From NCBI RefSeq assembly GCF_020360975.1, contig NW_025408680.1, forward strand, positions 1 to 64,000: 64,000 nt of DNA, given 5' to 3'. The notes under the pieces were generated by a model. It was not told the origin of the DNA, searched no databases, and saw only the letters and a list, made by a program, of their open reading frames with translations. The position numbers and the translations under genes are program-made. This stretch comes from Hirsutella rhossiliensis (Eukaryota; Ascomycota; Sordariomycetes; Hypocreales; Ophiocordycipitaceae). This document shows positions 1-12,558 of the stretch, in pieces (position 1 is the stretch's first letter; every line of letters begins with the position of its first letter).

Positions 1-3000
1 CTGCAGAAGAATGCCGAGCGGCGGCCCGAAGTGGATGGTCACGTCATCTGCCAAGCAGTATCCCGGGTGATTGGGATCGATTATCACGTCCACGGCAGTA
101 AAGTCAGCCCATTCACCACCTTCAGGCCAGTGTAGATGTTCTTGTTCACAACCACGGGCATGCCCTGGGCGTAGAAGACGCCGGGGACTTTGCAGGCAGA
201 GTCGTCGCCTTGTCCGATGGTTCGCGCTGAGGTTTGGAGACAGCGTGCCGTTGCGCCAGGTGTGAGTCGAGACAAAGATACGGATGTGCCGCTTGTTGAA
301 GCGCGCCCAGCCCACAACAGCTTCCATGTTGAGGCCCACCGGGTGCGGTTCAGCGGCGTTATAGCGCGCAAACCATCGTGGAAGGTGATTTGCGAGCGTC
401 CTGTGTTGGCATTGAGCAAGCTCAGATCTTCATGGGTCTGGCGCCCGTTACGAACTCGATCCAGGAGTGCACGGGCTGGGGATCGTTGCGTGCGCGGACT
501 TGGTCTTCGAGGAGCACCACGGTTTTGAACAGATGCCACAATCTGCAGCCGCTGTGGTGAGATATGGTCGCTTGTCGCAAGGGGGTCTCTGTTCGGTCCG
601 GCGGTCTGATGATCAGTAGGCTTGTCTCCCGCACGGGGGCGAACTGGTAGAAGTCTCCCATCAGTAGAACGACGGGCATCCCGCCAAACGGTTCGTCCGG
701 ACAGTCACGGAGTGCCTGCAGGTAATGACTGACGTTGTGCAGAGTGGCTCCTCCCAGCATACTGACCTCGTCAATGACGAGCACCAGCTTCTGTTTCCAG
801 ATCCACTTCTTCGCCTCCGAGAAGGGGGGAGGCGGTTTGTTTGGATCGCGATGGGAATCTAACCCACAGGCCGAGTGGATGGTCGTGCCGCCAATCTGGG
901 CCGAACTGCCCGACGTGCCGGTTATCTGCAGAAGATGCGGCTGGTTCCTCGCCGCGAACACGTCCTTCAGGGCATCGATAATCCTCGACTTCGTGCCACC
1001 CGGCCGCCGGTGTATTGAAGATGCTGACCGGCTGAGTCCGGATTGGCAGTATACTTGTCCAGAAACGGCAAACGAGTTGAAGGGCCATGGTCTGTAGATA
1101 GTTCAGTGTAAAGCTGGCCGCGGCGGTGTGTCCCATCTCCGCGAAGCTAGTTGCCGGACTGACGTCGACAAGCATCCGAGGCCTCGTTCATTGAGGTCGC
1201 TGCCCGGAGCCCAGCAGGGGACTCCGTATCGCCGTAGCGAGCTAGCGTATCGTCGATGTCGGCGCCATCCGCGGAAAGCATGGTCCCCTGGGAACCACCC
1301 TCAATGTCGTCTAGCATCCGAAGATGCAATAGTTGTTGGGCCTTGGCCGCTGCCTGGCCATCGTCTCGAGATATGGGAGTTGACACAAGGCGTCACCTTG
1401 ATCATGGGGCATATTCCGGTACAGATCCTCTTGACGTTGGACAAAGGTTGCTCTTCTCCAGCCGGGTTCTCTTCGCACAGATCGTGTATTAAACCTCCAA
1501 GGACGGGGAGTCTTTTGTGGCGTCCGTGTCCTGCACGGCATTTCGCAAATCTGGAGTAGAGCTCTGTAGGCCTGACGATGAGCCATCGCTGGAGGCTCTT
1601 CTTCGTATCGGCCATCGTCAAGCGGGTACTCAACGTCAATTGTGTCGTCGCCCTCCGACCGACTGGCCCAGAGCTTCGCGTCCTTACGCGCGTCTTCGGC
1701 AGACTTTCTCAAAAGACAAATGTTAGAGACGTAGAAAACGGGCGGGGACAGGCCCGCTCGATGCGTCGTCCATATGTCGGTTATATCGCCTAGGCTCTCA
1801 GAAATGAAGTTTTCCCAAGGGACGAATAACGCCAAATGTAGGACAGGTTTCTACAGTGTCAGACGGAGCCAAAACGGTGCCGGGGTTGAGCGTACCGCTT
1901 AATATAGACTGGGTGATCGTCCTCGTGGTCGTCGCTGATGTATCCTTGGAAGATCGGGACGGCGTACTGGTCGGGCCGTCGAAGCTTTGCATCCAGCCTT
2001 CACAGTCTGAATCCTGGCCATCGAGAAAAATGTGAAGTCATCTTCACTCCGACCATTTCGACGCACCAAGTGAATCATTGACATGTAGTCATACAGGCAT
2101 AAGTCTTGTAGAACATGACCGCGGTAGGCGTACGCCTCCAGGCATAATAGGGTTCGCCCTCCTTGCCTCAGAGGATTGTCTCTGGGGCTGTTCGGCGTCC
2201 GTGAGCTCGCCGGCCTGATGGCGGAGATGCGCCCATAGCCGAAAGATTGTCCAGTATAGGGCCGTCAAGTTCAAGAAGGACCAATGCGGCACGTTGGTAA
2301 AGTCGGTGTCATATCAAGGAGGTGGTAACAAACCTCGACAGCCGAGAGTTGTCGCTCGGAGAAGATGCGATTTGCCGTTCTCATCAGGAATTGACGGCTT
2401 TCGTTCAATACCGCCTGCTGCCTGCCGTCGGGCAGGGCGGGACCTGGCGCGCGAGACGTCGGACGACCGGCCTCGCGAAGTTGGCGGGCAACCTCGGTGG
2501 CGAGCAATGCGCTTCCACATCGGCGTATCCAGTTTGGTGGCGTAGTTCGTGATGTAGTACACCATGGCCAGGCCCTTGGTCTTGGTCAAGATCATCGAGA
2601 CGTCGTGATTGTGGCGAAGGCCGACCGCCAACGACTTGTTGTACCGGTTGACGAGTGGATGGTTGCGCTGAATCTGAAGCAAGCCATCCTCTGTGAACCC
2701 TGTCTCCTCGACGATTTCCACGGTGCCTTGAAGCGGCAGGCTGTCCGTCTCTGTTGATCTGCCCCCGGTCGATGACCCTTCAGAGAATACTTGAGGCAGG
2801 TGTATGTGTGGAGTGCACTTGGCAACAGTATGCGATGAAATTGGATTCGTCTTCAAAGGCCGCAGTGAGAGCCGAGGTGCTAGTCATGACCTCCTCCACG
2901 GGATCGATGGGCTTCCTCTGCTGTCGCACGGCTTTTCCGGCATCTTCATCTAGACACTCATGAAAGACGAGTCTGCGTATCGGATCACCTGGGCACGATA

Positions 3001-5439
3001 TGATTCTTCCGCGGGATTGGCCATGTCGTCTATCAGGTTCGGTAACCGCATGTTGCCGTCCAGCCAGAGAGTCCATGCAAGTGGAGGCTGCCTCGCTCGT
3101 TCGTTTCCACGGTGGCGTAGTAGTGGCTGATCTTCCAAGATCGATTCGGCCTGTATTCACATACTTTTCAAAGAATAGGATATTTCTCGGTGGAAGAAGA
3201 TGGCCGAGCTGACCGGATCCATGGTGCTCAGGGCGATCCTGTCGTACTTTTCACGGAGATCGGCCAAAAGCTCCTTCGCAGACTCATAATCGTGGAGCCT
3301 ATGAATGGCAAGCTTCATCTTTACCGGGTTATTGATGTCGTTGGGACTGATGGTAATCCAGATTGCAGGCATACCGGCGCGGATGTCCAGAGCTTGTCTT
3401 CCTCCGCATAAGCAAACGGGATTCGTTCGAGCGGCTGTGCATGGCCAAATCGACAGCTCGCGAAGCAAGAGCGATATGTCGGGGTCCGACGTAGTCCTCG
3501 TCTCCCGCATCTCCGCCTCGGCCCTCTTCAGTCGGTCCTCGGTCAAGTTCGCATAGGCCTGCTCAAGTCTGTGGAAGGAATCTTTAGCGACACGGACCAT
3601 GCTGATGCGGCGGTTGGAGGAGCGAAGGAGGGTGTTGAATACTAAGAAACAAAAGACAGGATGGGTGGCGAATCGGCCACCATGCCGTTGCAATACGTAT
3701 CTGGCCCAGTATTGAAGAGAGTGATTCGGACGACGGTCGGCAGCGTCGCTTTGTCGGCCATGACTCGAGTCGCCCTTCGATTTCAGGCCGCCCCTTCCCC
3801 ACGGGAAAAGCTTCGGAAATGTTCGAGGAAGAAATCTTCGTGCAGGTTGTCTGCAAAATCCGCACCACGCTCTACTCGGACAAACGGCTGGTCTCCTGTA
3901 GTTCGGACCTGCATAACGCATGGACAGAGGTACCCTGTTGGTCCGGATTGGCGTTGACGATGTCGGCCAGAAACGACAGTTTATCGGTCTCGGCGAAGGC
4001 AGCCGGACCATCGAGAAATGCCGGACGTAGACGTCTCGTAGACAGGATCAACTTCCTGGCCGATGGCGGCCGAGTCGGGGACAAGTCGCCGGCTCACCAG
4101 GGAGGTTGAGTCTGCTCAGTCGACAGAGCACAGTCCAAATCGCAAGATTCGGCGATGAAGATAGGATCGATGGAGTTTACGAGTTCATCGATGCTTGTAA
4201 AGCTGTTTTCCGCCAAGCCTCGATCAGTGTTCGGGACTATATGGTCCGTTTGTGTCCTCTCAACGGTCGACGGTTCCTCTCTTTGCATGCGGTCCATGAT
4301 GACGGTCGGAACACTGGACCCATCGGCATACTGCCAGCCGTCCATCTCTGCTTGGTTGATTGAGATATTCTCGTAAAGCGGGTTGTTCCTCTGGAGCCAT
4401 GCCAGGGCGGCTGCCACTCGAGATTTGCGCACCCGAAGCAGGTGTCCGACGTCTGCGGAGCCAGGCTTAGCCGAGCCGCTCCAAGAGACGTGGATATTCT
4501 CAATGGCTTGCAGCAAGGGATGGGGAAGAACGGTGGCAACAAGATCGTCCACCTTGTTCGGAAAGACGACAATATGTCCTTTCACGTGCTTGCGGTAGCT
4601 GATTCCCGACGGGTCTTGTTGTCCACCTGAACTTGGTGATATAGCCAAAAGGCGCATGTAGGGCAATGAGTCTCTCTTCGGGAGAGAGGTCATCAAGCTC
4701 GTCGGGGTACCGATGCTCACAACCGATGGCCATGTTGTTGACAGAGCAGGCCTTGGGCGGCCGTCCACTGTCGAAGCTGACGCGACACTCGCGGCACACG
4801 TCAGCTCCGGCGCCCTGGTGTGACGGAAGGCACGCACCACACTCTTGGATGGTCCTGGTCGCCCACATCATGGAGGGCGACAAGCGATCCCTCCACTGCA
4901 TGGTGGCGAGTTCGCAAGGCGGTGTCTTCCTGCAGCAGAAGACGCAGTGGGACACCGGCAACGTCCGTTCCTCGGTAAACGCTTGGTAGAAAGATTTAGC
5001 AGCTTCTACCTGGAGGGCAACTGGAACTTCGTTGCACCAGGATCTTGTCGATGATGCCTGCTCTTTGACGCGGAAACGGGCGTCATGGTGATGTAGCGCA
5101 GACTCGACAGAGTCTCGCTGGAGCTGAACGGTTTCTCGCGTAGGCCCGGGCCTCGTGGGAAGCGCCCGCCCGTGTGAGCGATGAAGGGCGAAGCGGTTGT
5201 TCCGCACTGGATCGACTCGGTGATGGAGAGGCCGGCGTCTGCGTGTCTTTTGGAGGAGCGCCTTGGCTGCGTGGGGTGGGTGGGAGGTGTCTCCTCTTCT
5301 GTGTCGTTTCGGTGATGGAGCGGCCGGCGGCTGCGTGTGTCTTTGAAGGAGCGCCTTAGCGTGGTGGAGTGGAGGTGGTGCCCTCTCTGCGTCGTCTCTC
5401 GGTGATGCAGTCGCTGGCAGCTGCGTGTGACTTGTACGG
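1..5439 (-). mobile_element. Helitron copy 1, 5'-truncated, running off the left edge
   Basis: Reverse-oriented copy of the Helitron seen again at 6.4-12.5 kb and 14.3-20.2 kb. Its helicase end lies beyond base 1, which matches base 12057 of copy 2. Its other end stops abruptly at 5439, inside the sequence for the basic N-terminal region, where it abuts a MULE fragment. It therefore lacks the 5' terminus and promoter seen in copies 2 and 3. The pairing with copy 2 is clear by eye along the whole arm. Confidence 0.93.
1..5439 (-). pseudogene. Helitron Rep/helicase gene, copy 1 (frameshifted, both ends missing)
   Basis: Encodes the rolling-circle replication initiator/PIF1-type helicase that mobilises Helitrons. 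Read on the minus strand it holds, in order, a cysteine-rich N-terminal region (about 4980-4700), a DUF6570-like domain containing ACSVNNMAIG (about 4760-4290), the Helitron_like_N Rep domain (about 3600-3000), the YITNY catalytic-tyrosine region (about 2540) and the helicase with the Walker B string VIDEVSML (about 785). The reading frame breaks repeatedly. At the Walker A site (about 985-1010) bases are missing compared with copy 3, so the P-loop is unreadable in one frame. The lesions differ from those in copy 2, so they arose independently, either by mutation or by consensus error. It cannot encode a working protein as written. Confidence 0.9.
1..5439. repeat. Left arm of a large inverted repeat (partner 6709-12057)
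   Basis: Bases 1-5439 are the reverse complement of 6709-12057, with the centre near 6074. Identity is very high, but the left arm is about 90 bp longer because the right arm lacks many one- to twelve-base pieces. The arms stop matching at a shared CCGTACAAG, inside the Helitron N-terminal coding region. Confidence 0.92.
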
Positions 5440-5960
5440 GAGATATGCCAGCGGCAGAGCAGGTGAACTACGTGGTGTAATTCTGGGAAAGCAACAACTG
5501 CATTCATTAGGGCAAGCTCACGATCTGTGACCATGATCGCAGCGCCGGAATGCCCTCTTCGGCTGCCAATTGGGGGCATTGCAGAGCCCAGCGGTATTGT
5601 TGATTCAGCCTCCCCGTTGAGGGAAGTGGAGTGTATCGCGGGCACAGGAGGGTGGTTGTGGTCTGTACAGGCGGCGATGGCTGGAAACCAGGCGCCTCGC
5701 TGCTCCTCTTAATAATAGGCGGAAGCCGCAGTCGCATTTATAATGTGGCCTGGTTCGCCCGGCGTTTTGATCTGGGCGCTGGGGTCGGTAAATGCGATAC
5801 CGCCCGCCAGCCCGCGAGCAGGTCATGTAGGCGTCGTTATCCTCCCCGATCGTACAATCAGGGGCGTGGCGTGCCTTGGCGACTGTATGACAAGGCATCT
5901 TGGGCGGCCTTCTTTGAATCGGTCGCGGTGGTACGGATAATCCATTGCGGCGGCGGCGGT
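5440..5960 (-). pseudogene. MULE transposase fragment, internally deleted
   Basis: Minus-strand coding remnant of a Mutator-like transposase. An N-terminal FAR1/WRKY-GCM1-type DNA-binding part (residues such as MTCSRAGGRY and YKCDCGFRLLL, about 5830-5700) is followed after only about 60 residues by the transposase-core string VTDRELALMN and then CRWHI (about 5540-5440). In full-length relatives, including the one at 25.2 kb, these parts lie roughly 200 residues further apart, so a central piece with the first catalytic Asp is gone. A frameshift lies near 5890. The gene then runs directly and in frame into the Helitron N-terminal region at 5439. Confidence 0.75.
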
Positions 5961-6057
5961 AAGTAGTAGGTGTGGAGAGATATCGCGAAAAGCTTCACTT
6001 CTAATGCAGATGCGTTAGGTTGATGCGACGTTGTGACGCTCTGTGGGCATGGCATGC

Positions 6058-6340
6058 CGAAAGGATCCTTCTTCCGCGCCCTTCGCCACACCTCCACATC
6101 CTCTACCCCTTACGCACGGACCGCATGCCGCTCCGTGCCCACCAGCCACTCTTCACCGCCACCTGTTTCTTTCCCCACCAACTTCCTGTGTGCCTTGAGG
6201 AACGAAGAGACGAAAGGATCCTTCTTCCGCGCCCTTCGCCACACCTCCTCTCCTCCCGCCGCACGGACGCATGCCGTCCGTGCCCACCAGCCACTCTTCA
6301 CCGCCACCTGTTTCTTTCCCCACCAACTTCCTGTTCCTGC
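6058..6340 (+). repeat. Tandem-duplicated Helitron 5' end (copy 2), period about 153 bp
   Basis: The string beginning AAGGATCCTTCTTCCGCGCC occurs at 6061 and again at 6214. Each is followed by the same stretch ending in a Cys/pyrimidine-rich CCCCACCAACTTCCTG. Only the second unit is preceded by the terminal motif TGCCTTGAGGAACG; the first unit begins abruptly at about 6058. Copy 3 has its own, shorter duplication at the equivalent place. Confidence 0.85.
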
Positions 6341-6708
6341 TGCCGTTCGTCCCGTTCCCGTCCACTCCTGCTCGGTCCCACTCCCGGGCCAACTCACCTT
6401 ACAGCCATCACCGTGCACCATGCCAAGAACACCCCGTCACGGTCTCGCCGAAGTTCGCCGCACTTTGGGTGATCTTGAATCGCAGAGATCCCAGCGCCGT
6501 TCCTGTCAACGACCTTCACCGCTTATTAGGGTTCCCACGACGGATCCTCCGCGTCTTGCACGATATGGACCGCCAGCGCGCCGAAGAACGACCCGCCGCC
6601 GTGAGCTCAATTCCAATATACCGCGCACACGCAACAGCCGAACAACCCATCCCCGAGACGACCGAGAAGAGCAAGCGCCTCCTCTCCACCCCCAACGCAG
6701 CCAAAACT

Positions 6709-9700
6709 CCGTACAAGTCACACGCAGCTGCCAGCGACTGCATCACCGAGACGACCTGAGAGGCAATCACCCCCTCCACCTCCCACGCAGCTAAGGCGCT
6801 CCTTCAAAGACACACGCAGCCGCCGGCCGCTCCATCACCGAAACGACACAGAGAGACACCTCCCACTCCACCCCCACGCAGCCAAGGCGCTCCTCAAAAG
6901 ACACGCAGACGCCGGCCTCTCATCACCGAGTCGATCCAGTGCGGAACTTCGCCCTTCATCGCTCACACGGGCGGGGCGCTTCCCCAGGCCCGGGCCTACG
7001 CGAGAAACCGTTCAGCTCAACGAGACTCCGTCAAGTCTACGCTACATCACTATGACGCCTGTTTCCGCTCTAAAGAGCAGGCATCATCGACAAGATCCTG
7101 GTGCAACGAAGTTCCAGTTGCCCTCCAGGTAGAAGCTGCTAAATCTTTCTACCAAGCGTTTACCGAGGAACGGACGTTGCCGGTGTCCCTGCGTCTTCTG
7201 CTGCAGGAAGACACCGCCTTGCGAACTCGCCACCATGCAGTGGAGGGATCGCTTGTCGCCCTCCATGATGTGGGCGACCAGGACCATCAAGAGTGTGGTG
7301 CGTGCCTTCCGTCACACCAGGGCGCCGGAGCTGACGTGTGCCGCGAGTGTCGCGTCAGCTTCGACAGTGGACGGCTGCCCAAGGCCTGCTCTGTCAACAA
7401 CATGGCCATCGGTTGTGAGCATCGGTACCCCGACGAGCTTGATGACCTCTCTCCCGTCGAAGAGAAGCTCATTGCCCTACATGCGCCTTTTGGCTATATC
7501 ACCAAGTTCACAGTGGACAACAAGACCCGTTCGGGAATCAGCTACCGCAAGCACGTGAAAGGACATATTGTCGTCTTTCCGAACAAGGTGGACGATCTTG
7601 TTGCCACCGTTCTTCCCCATCCCTTGCAAGCCATTGAGAATATCCACGTCTCTTGGAGCGGCTCGGCTAAGCCTGGCTCCGCAGACGTCGGACACCTGCT
7701 TCGGTGCGCAAATCTCGAGCAGCCCTGGCATGGCTCCAGAGGAACAACCCGCTTTACGAGAATATCTCAATCAACCAAGCAGAGATGGACGGCTGGCAGT
7801 ATGCCGATGGGTCCGACCGTCATCATGGACCGCATGCAAAGAGAGGAACCGTCGACCGTTGAGAGGACACAAACGGACCATATAGTCCCGAACACTGATC
7901 GAGGCTTGGCGGAAAACAGCTTTACAAGCATCGATGAACTCGTAAACTCCATCGATCCTATCTTCATCGCCGAATCTTGCGATTTGGACTGTGCTCTGTC
8001 GACTGAGCAGACTCAACCTTCCCCTGGTGAGCCGGCGACTCTTGTCCCCGACTCGGCCGCCATCGGCCAGGAAGTTGATCCTGTCTACGAGACGTCTACG
8101 TCCGCATGTTTCCTGGGTCCGGCTGCCTTCGCCGAGACCGATAAACTGTCGTTTCTGGCCGACATCGTCAACGCCAATCCGGACCAACAGGGTACCTCTG
8201 TGCCATGCGTTATGCAGGTCCGAACTACAGGAGACCAGCCGTTTGTCCGAGTAGAGCGTGGTGCGGATTTTGCAGACAACCTGCGAAGATTTCTTCCCTC
8301 GAACATTTCCGAAGCTTTTCCCGTGGGAAGGGCGGCCCGAAATCGAAGGGCGACTCGAGTCATGGCCGACAAAGCGACGCTGCCGACCGTCGTCCGAATC
8401 ACTCTCTTCAATACTGGGCCAGATACGTATTGCAACGGCATGGTGGCCGATTCGCCACCCATCCTGTCTTTTGTTTCTTAGTATTCAACACCCTCCTTCG
8501 CTCCTCCAACCGCCGCATCAGCATGGTCCGTGTCGCTAAAGATTCCTTCCACAGACTTGAGCAGGCCTATGCGAACTTGACCGAGGACCGACTGAAGAGG
8601 GCCGAGGCGGAGATGCGGAGACGAGGACTACGTCGGACCCCGACATATCGCTCTTGCTTCGCGAGCTGTCGATCTTTGGCCATGCAGCCGCTCTCGAACG
8701 AATCCCGTTTGCTTATGCGGAGGAAGATACAAGCTCTGGACATCCGCGCCGGTATGCCTGCAATCTGGATTACCATCAGTCCCAACGACATCAATAACCC
8801 GGTAAAGATGAAGCTTGCCATTCATAGGCTCCACGATTATGAGTCTGCGAAGGAGCTTTTGGCCGATCTCCGTGAAAAGTACGACAGGATCGCCCTGGCA
8901 CCATGGATCCAGCTCGGCCATCTTCTTCCACCGAGAAATATCCTATTCTTTGAAAAGTATGTGAATACAGGCCGGGAATCGATCTTCGGGAAGATCAGCC
9001 ACTACTACGCCACCGAAACGAACGAGCGAGGCAGCCTCCACTTGCATGGACTCCTCTGGCTGGACGGCAACATGCGGTTACCGAACCTGATAGACGACAT
9101 GGCCAATCCCGGGAAGAATCATATCGTGCCCAGGTGATCCGATACGCAGACTCCGTCTTTCATGAGTGTCTAGATGAAGATGCCGGAAAAGCCGTGCGAC
9201 AGCAGAGGAAGCCCATCGATCCCGTGGAGGAGGTCATGACTAGCACCTCGGCTCACTGCGGCCTTTGAAGACGAATCAATTTCATCGCATACTGTTGGTG
9301 CACTCCCACACACACCTGCCTCAAGTATTCTCTGAAGGGGTCATCGACCGGGGGGCAGATCAACAGAGACGGACAGCCTGCCGCTTCAAGGCACCGTGGA
9401 AAATCGTCGAGGAGACAGGGTTCACAGAGGATGGCTTGCTTCAGATTCAGCGCAACCATCCACTCGTCAACCGGTACAACAAGTCGTTGGCGGTCGGCCT
9501 TCGCCACAATCACGACGTCTCGATGATCTTGACCAAGACCAAGGGCCTGGCCATGGTGTACTACATCACGAACTACGCCACCAAACTGGATACGCCGATG
9601 TGGAAGCGCATTGCTCTCGCCACCGAGGTTGCCCGCCAACTTCGCGAGGCCGGTCGTCCGACGTCTCGCGCGCCAGGTCCCGCCCTGCCCGACGGCGGCA

Positions 9701-12057
9701 GGCAGGCGGTATTGAACGAAAGCCGTCAATTCCTGATGAGAACGGCAAATCGCATCTTCTCCGAGCGACAACTCTCGGCTGTCGAGGTTTGTTACCACCT
9801 CCTTGGATATGACACCGACTTTACCAACGTGCCGCATTGGTCCTTCTTGAACTTGACGGCCTGCTGGACAATCTTTCGGCTATGGGCGCATCTCCGCCAT
9901 CAGGCCGGCGAGCTCACGGACGCCGAACAGCCCCAGAGACAATCCTCTGAGGCAAGGAGGGCGAACCCTATTATGCCTGGAGGCGTACGCCTACCGCGGT
10001 CATGTTCTACAAGACTTATGCCTGTATGACTACATGTCAATGATTCACTTGGTGCGTCGAAATGGTCGGAGTGAAGATGACTCTCATTTTTCTCGATGGC
10101 CAGGATTCAGACTGTGAAGGCTGGATGCAAAAGCTTCGACGGCCCGACCAGTACGCCGTCCCGATCTTCCAAGGATACATCAGCGACGACCACGAGGACG
10201 ATCACCCAGTCTATATTAAGCGGTACGCTCTAACCCCCGGCACCGTTTTGGCTCCGTCTGACACTCTGTAGAAACCCTGTCCTACATTTGGCGTTATTCG
10301 TCCCTTGGGAAAACTTCATTTCTGAGAGCCTAGGCGATATAACCGACATATGGACGACGCATCGAGCGGGCCTTTGTCCCCGCCTCCGTTTCTACGTCTC
10401 TAACATTTGTCTTTTGAGAAAGTCTGCCGAAGACGCGCGTAAGGACGCGAAGCTCTGGGCCAGTCGGTCGCAGGCGACGACACAATTGACGTTGAGTACC
10501 CGCTTGACGATGGCCGATACGAAGAGCCTCCAGCGATGGCTCATCGTCATGCCTACAGAGCTCTACTCCAGATTTTGCGAAATGCCGTGCAGGACACGGA
10601 CGCCACAAAGACTCCCCGTCCTTGAGGTTTAATACACGATCTGTGCGAAGAGAACCCGGCTGGAGAAGAGCAACCTTTTGTCCAACGTCAAGAGGATCTG
10701 TACCGGAATATGCCCCATGATCAAGGTGACGCCTTGTGTCAACTCCCCATATCTCGAGACGATGTCCAGGCAGCGGCCAAGGCCCAACAACTATTGCATC
10801 TTCGGATGCTAGACGACATGAGGTGGTTCCCAGGGACCATGCTTTCCGCGGATGGCGCCGACATCGACGATACGCTAGCTCGCTACGGCGATACGGAGTC
10901 CCCTGCTGGGCTCCCGGGCAGCGACCTCAATGAACGAGGCCCTCGGATGCTTGTCGACGTCAGTCCGGCAACTAGCTTCGCGGAGATGGGACACACCGCC
11001 GCGGCCAGCTTTACACTGAACTATCTACAGACCATGGCCCTTCAACTCGTTTGCCTGTTTCTGGACAAGTATACTGCCAATCCGGACTCAGCGGTCAGCA
11101 TCTTCAATACACCGGCGGGCGGGTGGCACGGGAAAGTCGAGGATTATCGATGCCCTGAAGGACGTGTTCGCGGCGAGAACCAGCCGCATCTTCTGCAGAT
11201 AACCGGCACGTCGGGCAGTTCGGCGGCCCAGATTGGCGGCACGACCATCCACTCGGCCTGTGGGTTAGATTCCCATCGCGATCCAAACAAACCGCCTCCC
11301 CCCTTCTCGGAGGCGAAGAAGTGGATCTGGAAACAGAAGCTGGTGCTCGTCATTGACGAGGTCAGTATGCTGGGAGGAGCCACTCTGCACAACGTCAGTC
11401 ATTACCTGCAGGCACTCCGTGACTGTCCGGACGAACCGTTTGGCGGGATGCCCGTCGTTCTACTGATGGGAGACTTCTACCAGTTCGCCCCCGTGCGGGA
11501 GACAAGCCTACCTGCATCTGTTCAAAACCGTGGTGCTCCTCGAAGACCAAGTCCGCGCACGCAACGATCCCCAGCTCCGTGCACTCCTGGATCGAGTTCG
11601 TAACGGGCGCCAGACCCATGAAGATCTGAGCTTGCTCAATGCCAACATTGTAGGACGCTCGCAAATCACCTTCCACGATGGTTTGCGCGCTATAACGCCG
11701 CTGAACCGCACCCGGTGGGCCCTCAACATGGAAGCTGTTGTGGGCTGGGCGCGCTTCAACAAGCGGCACATCCGTATCTTTGTCTCGACTCACACCTGGC
11801 GCAACGGCACGCTGTCTCCAAACCTCATAGCGCGAACCATCGGACAAGGCGACGACTCTGCCTGCAAAGTCCCCGGCGTCTTCTTCTACGCCCAGGGCAT
11901 GCCCGTGGTTGTGAACAAGAACATCTACACTGGCCTGAAGGTGGTGAATGGGGCTGACTTTACTGCCGTGGACGTGATAATCGATCCCAATCACCCGGGA
12001 TACTGCTTGGCAGATGACGTGACCATCCACTTCGGGCCGCCGCTCGTTCTTCTGCAG
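6709..12057. repeat. Right arm of the large inverted repeat (partner 1-5439)
   Basis: Reverse complement of the window's first 5.4 kb. The 1269-bp centre (5440-6708) is not palindromic: it holds the MULE fragment on the left and the intact 5' portion of Helitron copy 2 on the right. Confidence 0.92.
6710..6930 (+). repeat. Coding minisatellite in the Helitron N-terminus
   Basis: About three tandem units of roughly 85 bp, each with CACGCAGC followed by CCATCACCGA-like sequence, encode repeats of the type HTQPPAAPSPKR. The same array is present in copy 1 (about 5215-5436, minus), while copy 3 has a single unit near 14460-14500. The array therefore expanded in the lineage leading to copies 1 and 2. 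Confidence 0.75.
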
Positions 12058-12558
12058 TCCGAGAGACGAAGACCTTGGCGATACCGTCCCTCCCGGTGGG
12101 GACAGTACTTATCCGGCCCATGTCGCATACTTGATTCGACTAACTCTCACTTCAAGTTCTTATCCGCAAGATGCACGCGACGTGGACTGCCCGCTGTACC
12201 AGCGTTCGTTCTCACTGATTACAAAGCCCAGGGTAAAACATTCGTCGAAGTACTGTTGGAGCTGCGTGGAAATCGTGTGACCAATGGTGAACCCTCCAAG
12301 TGCGATTTTACGAGCCTCTATGTGCAACTATCCAGGTGCACCTCGCTTCGGGCATCAAGCTTCTAATCCCGTGAGACACCATGACTTCATTGGCAATGGG
12401 CTCGATCAGGCCATTCTTGATGGAATGCAGAGACTCAAGAACTTGGCCGCGGAAACGAGACGGTTATACAAGGACCAAGGTTTCGAAAAGTAGTGCTAGT
12501 ATACTAACCATCCTTATAGTTTGACCTTTCGCACGTCGTAACGCGGCACGTAGACGTC

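Larger units (their letters stand above)
6419..12493 (+). pseudogene. Helitron Rep/helicase gene, copy 2 (frameshifted)
   Basis: Same gene as in copies 1 and 3. The ATG at 6419 opens MPRTPRHGLAEVRRTL, as in copy 3. Seen in order: a basic Pro/His-rich N-terminus with three minisatellite repeats (6710-6930), a Cys-rich region and DUF6570-like part (about 7300-7850), the Rep domain with the HLHG metal-binding histidines (9039-9047) in the context GSLHLHGLLWL, the YYITNY tyrosine motif (about 9558), the helicase Walker B VIDEVSML (about 11350), and the C-terminal end QGFEK at 12493. At Walker A (about 11112-11135) one C is missing from the run GGGCCGGG, so the P-loop shifts frame. Many other small losses exist, and about 60 codons around the DTEIxxRPP region are lost near 11510. 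It is non-functional as written. Confidence 0.9.

Noticed and set aside
4500..5645. A genuine 381-residue host protein on the minus strand
   Set aside because: The frame is the fortuitous join of a MULE remnant and the Helitron N-terminus, not a conserved gene.
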